From Thalassiosira profunda (taxonomy: Eukaryota > Bacillariophyta > Thalassiosirophyceae > Thalassiosirales > Thalassiosiraceae), in the NCBI GenBank assembly GCA_036939355.1, contig JALLAP010002454.1, positions 1 through 11,422 of the forward strand: a stretch of 11,422 bases of DNA, in the 5' to 3' direction. A program made the position numbers and the translations under genes. The notes under the pieces are model-generated. The model had not been told where the DNA came from. It ran no database searches and was given only the letters and a program-made list of their open reading frames with translations. Shown piece by piece: positions 7,909 to 11,422 of this stretch (position 1 is the first letter of the stretch; each line of letters starts with the position of its first letter).

Positions 7909-10079
7909 ATGTGGGCACTGCAAGCGCCTCATAAAGCAAAGCAGCAAATGCCATCGCGTCGACCAAAGAGAGAGCGCCGTGCGCGCCGTTCCGGCCCTGG
8001 CTCCGGCATCCAAGGAGCGCTGAGCATTCTGACAAACAAGCGCTCGCCCCCGAAGAGCAGCAAGACCTCGAGCAATGGACCCCGTATTGTATTGACTGGA
8101 TTCGATGGCGTTGTCCGCGATCAGCTCGTCAAGGTGAGCGTTGATTCGTCTTCTAGGTTATTTGTGGTTCTCTCCCTCCGCTGAACTTGTTGTTTAGAAA
8201 ATCGAGACGATTGGAGGCAACGTTGTCGAGACGTGTGGCGATGATGGTGTCTGCGTCACTGCCACGGATGACCAGAACAACGTCACCGGGCCTCGCCGGC
8301 TCAAGTTGTTGAATGCCCTGTGCGTCAATAGCAATATTGTCTCGAGGGAGTGGATTGACGCGTCTACGGAGAATGGCGCCTTCCTTCCAACCAAGGCGTA
8401 CTCCATTCCAGTGTTGATCGCCACGATTGAGCGCGGAATTGTCGCACGTGACCGTGGTGGATTGTTCGAGGGCTGGGCGTTCTATCTTCATAACTCCGTT
8501 TCTGCAAAGAAAGGCAACCCATCGAAGAAGGAACTAGCCACTCTCTTCGACAACACTGGTGGCAAGAAGGTGGATGCCGGAGCCATTGGCAGGCTGTTGA
8601 AAAGTGGCGGCGACGTGTCCAAGTTGATCATCATCGCCGAGGAAGGCGTGGATCTGCCAAAGAAGGTGTCGGAGGCTATCCAGCTAGGAGCGAAACAGCT
8701 GCGGTGCCCCAAGTTCGTCGAAGCAGTGGCAAAGCAGCTGCTGTCCTTCGAGCACCTCTTTTCTCGCCCCACCCATGGAACGATCTCCGGAATCGCCCAC
8801 GCCCACGACGCCATCTCCGGAATCGCCCACGACGTTGCCGCGTCCGGCGCCATCTCCGGAATCGCCCACGCCCACAGCAATGTCCCAGAATCTTCTTCCG
8901 ATGCGGAATCGAGCAAGGACGATGACGGTGTCAAATGTAAGTGATGCATTTTCGATTAGGCCAGCTGCGTGTAGCAGATGACTTACCTGAACGGCATTTC
9001 CCTGCAATACCACAGCCAATCTGACGACGCTCAAGAAGCTCCATCTCGAGGCGCCCCGCGAGAAAGCCGCCCGGGAGGCAAAGGAGGCGAGGACCACACG
9101 CATGATGGAGCTTGCGGGGCTCTTAAAGAAGAAGAAGTCCGAGATCGCCAACCACGCCGAGGGCCTCGACGCGACGCTGTCCAAGATGACCGAGCGCCAA
9201 GACGAGGATTTGGCCCTCCTCAAGGAGCGTCAGAAAATCAAGATGGCCGAATACATAGCGCAGCACGACCACGAACTCGTCGTTGCCACCACAGCCCACT
9301 CCAAGGAGCGCGAAGGTTTCGTAGAGAGTCACACTAAGCGGGGGGTTGCTCTCTCTGCCGATCGCTATGCTCTCATGAAGGAGCTTCTCGAGCTAGAGAA
9401 CGAGGACCAGGTAAGTATCGAGGTGTGCATGTTTGCGTTGCATACTGATATTTCCACTCACCTTTTCGCCACATCACCAAAGCCTCGTCCTCGTCCAGGG
9501 CGCGATCTCCTACTAGGGACGTTCTTCCTTCCCCACCTGCAGAGGAACACAACCGTCGGACTCGACGACATCCTCGAGCTGGGAGAGGTACTCCTTGAAG
9601 TTTACTCCGAAGGTCCGGATCGTGGCAAGAAGTTTGCCCGTATGGCTCGCTTTGAGGGTGACCGTGGCACGGTGATCTTCCTGGCCGATGCTCCCAAAGC
9701 GGGCGAGGGAATGTTTGGAAACGCTGGAAACCAGCCCATCGTTGTGTGGCAGGCATTCAACGAGAAGCATGTCCAGGCAGGCGGCACTACCATCAAGGGC
9801 GCCCAAGATCCGCTGAAGTCCACGGGGTCGCGCCGCTATCACCTCCATTTCGAGAGCAACGAGGACGTCGAACGTTTCCTGGATCTCCTCGGAATCTCCC
9901 TCGAAGAATGGAACGACCCCGGCGGCAGGTTCTGTCCCCAGACGTCCATCGCGCCCGCCAACAAGCACGAGCTGAACGACAGTGACATGGAGGTCGAGGC
10001 CCAGAACAAGACCATAACCGAGGAGGATGCGGAGAAGCTGTTTGGCTACGACCCCTACGAGGTATCCCAGAAATATTGA
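7909..10079 (+). CDS. Tandem-BRCT coiled-coil protein, transposon-borne, four exons
   Basis: Exons are 7909-8133, 8198-8936, 9016-9410 and 9543-10079 (stop TGA). The introns have donors GTGAGC, GTAAGT, GTAAGT and acceptors TTTAG, CCACAG, CTGCAG in phases 0, 1, 0. The product is 631 aa. Residues 14-28 are basic (SRRPKRERRARR), a likely nuclear signal. BRCT-1, about 59-135, has the Thr63-Gly64 and Lys111 (RRLKLLNAL) positions that bind phosphate in tandem BRCTs such as MDC1, and the conserved Trp127 (SREWIDAS). BRCT-2, about 155-250, lacks the usual late Trp. Three ISGIAH repeats follow at 271, 281 and 294, then a Ser/Asp-rich linker, a long coiled coil (~323-440) and an unrecognised C-terminal domain (~460-590). 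It probably binds phosphorylated repair or chromatin partners as an adaptor. The family role is known; its job in the element is inferred. The start could instead be ATG 7948. It lies downstream of the transposase on the same strand, inside the terminal repeats. Confidence 0.8.
8783..8869 (+). repeat. Three in-frame ISGIAH coding repeats
   Basis: The 18-bp word ATCTCCGGAATCGCCCAC occurs exactly at 8783-8800, 8813-8830 and 8852-8869, with offsets of 30 and 39 bp. Both offsets keep the frame and encode ISGIAH each time. It sits just behind BRCT-2 in exon 2 of the BRCT gene and may be a short binding motif or simply linker expansion. Confidence 0.85.
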
Positions 10080-10176
10080 GTTGCTTGGATGGCTGGGGGC
10101 GGTCGGAGAAGTGGAAGCCAGAAGCTTCCTATTGGGCGAAGTGAAAAGAGAGGTGCCTTATTAGAACAGGCCTTAA

Positions 10177-10182
10177 AATAAA
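10177..10182 (+). terminator. Poly(A) signal AATAAA of the BRCT gene
   Basis: AATAAA lies about 98 bases after the BRCT stop codon, in an otherwise non-coding stretch, which is the usual range for a cleavage and polyadenylation signal. It is a 6-bp match, so chance remains possible. Confidence 0.5.
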
Positions 10183-10266
10183 GTAGAATCAATGAGACAG
10201 ACTCACCTGTCGTCTCCATTTCCTAGACGACGCGCCCCCCTCGCCCGTTCCGGCGCTCGCAGCAAC

Positions 10267-10497
10267 CTACTCGATGCTCACCTCGACGCACTCCTCGTTG
10301 CTCGCGTTGGATCCCGCCTCGATGCTCGTGTCGGCGCGCCCCTCGTCGACGCGCCCCACGTCTGACCCGGCGCTCCGTGCTTGCTCCCGCCCGTCGTCCG
10401 CAGCGGGCATATCCACTTTTGGTGAAACAATACACTTTTGGGGCACACCGGCGGCCAAATCGTCGGCAGACGAGCCGTTCTTGCGGCGGCGATGAAT
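10267..10497 (-). CDS. Possible exon of a small minus-strand gene
   Basis: On the minus strand a splice acceptor TTATAG (10498-10503) opens a phase-0 frame beginning IHRRRKNGSSADDLAAGVPQK and running 76 codons to TAG at 10267-10269. Internal donor GTGAGC at 10281-10276 could end the exon at 10282 instead. A consensus GTAAGT donor lies further upstream on that strand, at 10616-10611, in a matching phase after a short Gly/Arg-rich frame. The product is hydrophilic, basic first and then acidic, with no known domain. It would converge on the BRCT gene. GC-rich sequence easily yields open frames, so this is weak. If real it is a third gene of the element. Confidence 0.25.
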   Translation of the reverse strand: MHRRRKNGSSADDLAAGVPQKCIVSPKVDMPAADDGREQARSAGSDVGRVDEGRADTSIEAGSNASNEECVEVSIE

Positions 10498-10503
10498 CTA
10501 TAA

Positions 10504-11023
10504 CCGCTTCTGGACGCGGGGGACGGCGCGGAGTGGATATGGGGCAGCAGGAGCCGCTAGTAGCGGCGATCTTTGTGTCAGACAAAGATCCAAAAGATAC
10601 GGTTATCTACTTACGTAAGTACGTATGTAGGCGATTTTTCCTCTTCGTCCCCCCCTTTGCCCCCCCCATCCTGCAAAGTTGATGAAAACCACCCACCAAT
10701 GCCCACCCTGCCTCCCTATTCCCCGAATTATTCATACATAGCACATTGGAGTCATTTCGTAATATTGATGAAATGATGCAACCATCGTTGCATCATTCTG
10801 GATGATGCAACCATCGTTGCATCATTTCTGGCAACAATATCCCCGGAAGTAAAAGTCCCCTGATGGAGTGAAAAACACCTTCTGGGACCTTTTATCATCA
10901 TATGTTGGCCTATTGTTATGCTCCCAAGCAAGCATCACTCAATTGGAGCCATTTTGCAAATTGATCAAATGATGCAACGATCGTTGCATCATTTTGGGTG
11001 ATGCAACGATCGTTGCATCATTT
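10504..11023. other. Right subterminal region of the transposon
   Basis: Apart from a possible upstream exon on the minus strand (about 10611-10670), I see no gene here. The region turns AT-rich toward the end. It holds pyrimidine runs near 10636-10668 and two copies of an 82-bp module (10748-10829 and 10945-11025), each with two palindromes. The outer module copy runs directly into the terminal repeat. Confidence 0.7.
10748..10829. repeat. Inner copy of right-end module with two palindromes
   Basis: The module starts GGAGTCATTT, ends CATCATTTCT and contains palindromes 10772-10797 and 10801-10826, each AATGATGCAA-type arms around CCATCG; the second left arm begins GATG instead of AATG. It matches 10945-11025 with about nine differences by eye. 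The spacer CCATCG is not itself palindromic, unlike CGATCG in the outer copy. Confidence 0.85.
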
Positions 11024-11025
11024 CT
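10945..11025. repeat. Outer copy of right-end module with two palindromes
   Basis: Contains palindromes 10968-10993 and 10997-11022 with spacer CGATCG, so each is unbroken through the centre (at least 22 bp for the second). The centres are about 30 bp apart, close to three helical turns, and the outermost lies about 24 bp from the element end. The last two bases of the module overlap the terminal repeat. Likely binding sites for the transposition machinery (inference). Confidence 0.88.
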
Positions 11026-11033
11026 CACTATGG
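11024..11033 (-). repeat. Right terminal inverted repeat
   Basis: CTCACTATGG is the exact reverse complement of 2264-2273 and is followed by ATAT and then PPR-coding sequence. It does not contain an AG that could serve as a splice acceptor, so the element is not neatly removable as an intron. Confidence 0.85.
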
Positions 11034-11037
11034 ATAT
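11034..11037. repeat. Right target-site duplication ATAT
   Basis: Second copy of the ATAT at 2260-2263. Joining the left flank through one ATAT to CTTTGCGG at 11038 continues the PPR frame with no shift. Confidence 0.75.
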
Positions 11038-11422
11038 CTTTGCGGCACGCTCAAACCAAAAGCTGCTTCTGGTGATGGCACAAGCAATGGCACAAGTGAG
11101 AACCGCAAGCGCAAGAGGGAAGGGGCGGAGAATAGATATGGGCCCAACGTTCGCACGTTGAATACGCTCTTGCGGGGCTGCCTTTGGACCGCGACCACAC
11201 TCAATCCCGATGGGATACCCGACGGGCAGGGCGCGCCAAGGAACGAACTGGTGGGAGGAGTGGTAACGGCAGAGCGGGCATGGTCCCTTACCGAGGACAG
11301 CATCGCTCGCGACGCTTCTTCCTACGAGTATTACATCTCACTGCTATCCCAGTCTTTGCAGTGCCAACGCGCCGAGGAATGTTTGCAGAAGATGAGGAGC
11401 GAGTTTGGCCTCCCCGACAACG
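11038..11422 (+). CDS. PPR protein, 3' part, continues past window
   Basis: Open from the element boundary to the window edge in the frame CTT TGC GGC ACG, with no stop in 385 nt. It has no start of its own, because it is the continuation of the gene that begins at 1745. A Lys/Arg-rich linker (SENRKRKREGAENR) is followed by PPR-like helices NVRTLNTLLRGCLW and, later, DASSYEYYISLLSQSLQCQRAEECLQKMRSEFG. The first matches the usual PPR pattern of an Asn-Thr-Leu-Leu helix. An uninterrupted frame with intact PPR motifs means few or no disabling changes since the insertion. The gene is partial at the window edge. Confidence 0.82.

Larger units (their letters stand above)
2264..11033. mobile_element. 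8.77-kb piggyBac-related DNA transposon inserted in PPR gene
   Basis: The ends are 10-bp perfect inverted repeats, CCATAGTGAG (2264-2273) and CTCACTATGG (11024-11033), flanked by ATAT on both sides. Deleting the element and one ATAT yields host codons CAA TAT CTT TGC in one frame: the left PPR frame and the right PPR frame agree exactly. Inside are a piggyBac-type transposase with a nuclease domain, a tandem-BRCT gene on the same strand, a minisatellite between them, subterminal palindromes and perhaps a small minus-strand gene. Canonical piggyBac elements duplicate TTAA and have one gene. This one has ATAT and at least two genes, so it would be a divergent branch. The open host frame and perfect short repeats suggest a fairly recent insertion (inference). 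Confidence 0.88.

Noticed and set aside
7838..8023. Frame with CGHCKRLIKQSSKCHR that hints at a zinc motif.
   Set aside because: It has no ATG and overlaps the first BRCT exon in another frame; the Cys pattern is short.
10748..11025. CRISPR-like array from the spaced palindromes.
   Set aside because: Only four palindromes in two duplicated modules, without regular unique spacers or cas genes, in a eukaryotic transposon end.
2264..11033. Whole interval as one giant intron of the PPR gene.
   Set aside because: A donor GTGAGT exists at 2269, but no acceptor lies at the right boundary, and the terminal repeats with target duplication explain the junctions to the base.

Overview
The window is nuclear DNA of a eukaryote, probably a single-celled alga or a related protist. 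Stramenopile or another chromalveolate-type lineage is my guess, and no marker gene fixes it. The evidence is short GT-AG introns (about 64-196 nt), a mitochondrial presequence, a pentatricopeptide-repeat (PPR) gene, an AATAAA poly(A) signal, and no bacterial-style operon or Shine-Dalgarno signals.

Layout. Positions 1-2263 are host sequence: a doubtful small gene (121-449, +), a three-exon gene for a mitochondrially targeted small coiled-coil protein (688-1452, -), a GC-rich divergent promoter region (1453-1744), and the 5' part of a PPR gene (1745 onward, +). At 2264 the PPR frame is cut by a large DNA transposon that ends at 11033. The PPR frame resumes at 11034-11422 and is still open at the window edge.

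The transposon boundary rests on three agreeing signs. First, 10-bp terminal inverted repeats, CCATAGTGAG and CTCACTATGG, lie at 2264-2273 and 11024-11033. Second, a 4-bp ATAT flanks both ends. Third, taking out the 8,770-bp element plus one ATAT puts the two PPR halves back into one open frame. The element carries a 1,492-1,542 aa piggyBac-type DDD transposase that also contains a YqaJ/lambda-exonuclease-like PD-(D/E)XK nuclease, placed between the third catalytic Asp and the KGG-D motif, and a C-terminal zinc-binding region. It also carries a four-exon gene for a ~631 aa tandem-BRCT, coiled-coil protein. Between the genes lies a six-copy ~72-bp minisatellite. Subterminal 10-6-10 palindromes built on AATGATGCAA occur once near the left end and four times near the right end. 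A third, minus-strand gene near the right end is possible but weak.

Working idea (inference): this is a multi-gene piggyBac-related element that brings its own nuclease and a phosphopeptide-reading BRCT adaptor. The palindromes would be binding sites near the ends. The insertion breaks a host PPR gene in this haplotype.
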